From: Plumapathes pennacea
Taxonomy: Eukaryota > Cnidaria > Anthozoa > Antipatharia > Myriopathidae
Direction of reading: 5' to 3'
NCBI GenBank assembly: GCA_964036295.1
Contig: OZ038471.1
Coordinates: 10,496,184 to 10,560,183, forward strand
Length of the DNA: 64,000 bases
How positions within the stretch are numbered: the stretch's first letter is position 1; every line of letters begins with the position of its first letter. Under the pieces are notes generated by a model. It was not told where the DNA came from. It ran no database searches and saw only the letters and a list, made by a program, of their open reading frames with translations. Both the position numbers and the translations under genes were made by a program. Shown here in pieces: positions 63,241 through 64,000 of the stretch.

Positions 63241-64000
63241 CCATTTTTTCTTTACCACTATATTCATCCATGTCAATCCTTTTTTAGAGCAGTAGACACA
63301 TGTATCTTTTAGGTACCTATTTTACTCTATGTTCAAATCTTTGACTGAGCATTGTATAATTTCTCAGAGGACAAATATTTTGATCTGTTCTTTGATAAAC
63401 TGAAATAGTTTATAGTGCTGCAATTTAAATAAACACAGTTCTTTCTAATCAAATGCACAGAAACACCAAGATTCTTCTGTGGGAGTGATATGTTGTGATT
63501 TTGTCTGAGAAAGTTGTCCTGCACTGTATGATACTGAAAGCTGATTAACTGTCACGACTCAAACGGTGAAAACAGTCTTCTGTCGTGAAACTTTATAGCA
63601 TTGCAACAACAAAGTTTTACCGCGGCCACAAAATGTTTGATAAACTTGAAGTAACGCAGAACGAATGAGTTGAGTGAACAAAGTAAATAGACGTGTCTTA
63701 CCTGCCCCTTGGAGCTATCAGCCAGCCTTTAAGGTGATTCCCTGGTTTTGCATTGCGCATCTTTACTGCGCATAACACTTTCGAGACAGTGGACATTGAG
63801 GACCACTAAATTTTCAAGAACAAAATTTTCTTCATTTTGTATGCAAATATGTTTTATTTTTCATCATTTTTTACAACTCGGATTGAGTTTGCAGGAGGTT
63901 TTAGTTCACGCGTTATGGCTTGCGTCAGCAATGTCCGCCATTTTGAAAATCTGGTCGTATGATACAAAACAAGCAATAATTCATAAATTGTTCACACTGA
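63241..64000. other. window end, no gene recognised
   Basis: AT-rich. Apart from the short AGCAGTAGACA half-element at 63290-63325, no repeats or reading frames of note. Confidence 0.35.

Overview
This window reads as a piece of an animal nuclear genome, most likely a cnidarian and probably an anthozoan such as a stony coral. The reasons are tRNA-derived SINE heads of coral type, spliced but broken exons, a (GTAT)n SINE tail, Polinton-type DNA polymerase and integrase fragments, and several families of inverted-repeat elements. I see no intact ordinary host gene and no bacterial-style operon. Almost all of the 64 kb is explained as transposable elements inserted into one another, so most coding entries are decayed or split by later insertions.

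Layout, left to right. (1) 1-4684: a minisatellite fragment, then copy 1 of an 'HSE element' whose ends are arrays of perfect heat-shock-element units (TTCnnGAAnnTTCnnGAA), plus an inverted end fragment of the same family. (2) 4690-5220: fragment of a Helitron-type N-terminal reading frame. (3) 5310-17312: an outer pair of inverted repeats (element D) holding a short repeat 'S1', split by a SINE that is followed by transposon A (6157-13523). A has long terminal inverted repeats (TIRs) and a multi-exon minus-strand gene with a zinc-binding module and a DDE-like core (DWAMKF...QDNAGCYH...GKGAAD). A foldback element lies at 14947-15353. (4) 18003-45184: Polinton 1 (minus strand), blown apart by transposon B (22252-37081, 500-bp TIRs, same gene family as A), element C (37090-40638) and S3 (about 41940-44640). 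B itself was hit by two near-identical MITEs with a 1.4-kb spacer and by HSE element copy 2 (28150-34222), which in turn carries S2. (5) 45185-45912: S4, split by a tRNA-Ser-like SINE. (6) 46283-58430: HSE element copy 3, split by a candidate Helitron (47429-57802) whose DUF6570-like reading frame was hit by Polinton 2 (48629-56222). Polinton 2 has TIRs and a 6-bp target duplication CTGCCC. (7) 58790-64000: tandem repeats, a MITE, a second copy of the foldback family and diverged duplications.

The two Polintons complement each other. Copy 1 keeps the A32-type packaging ATPase, the middle of the protein-primed DNA polymerase and a DLRST-motif protein. Copy 2 keeps the N- and C-terminal ends of the polymerase, an RVE-type integrase fragment, small membrane and basic proteins, and a repeat protein of CxHN...CxxC units resembling the EsV-1-7 motif of large DNA viruses. 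Its two terminal genes begin with the same ~48-residue module because the TIR extends into both.

The observations most worth following are the heat-shock-element arrays forming the ends of a ~4-6 kb DNA transposon family, the A/B long-TIR transposon family with an unusual DDE-like gene, and the Polinton whose TIR gives two different proteins a common N-terminus and which carries an EsV-1-7-like protein.
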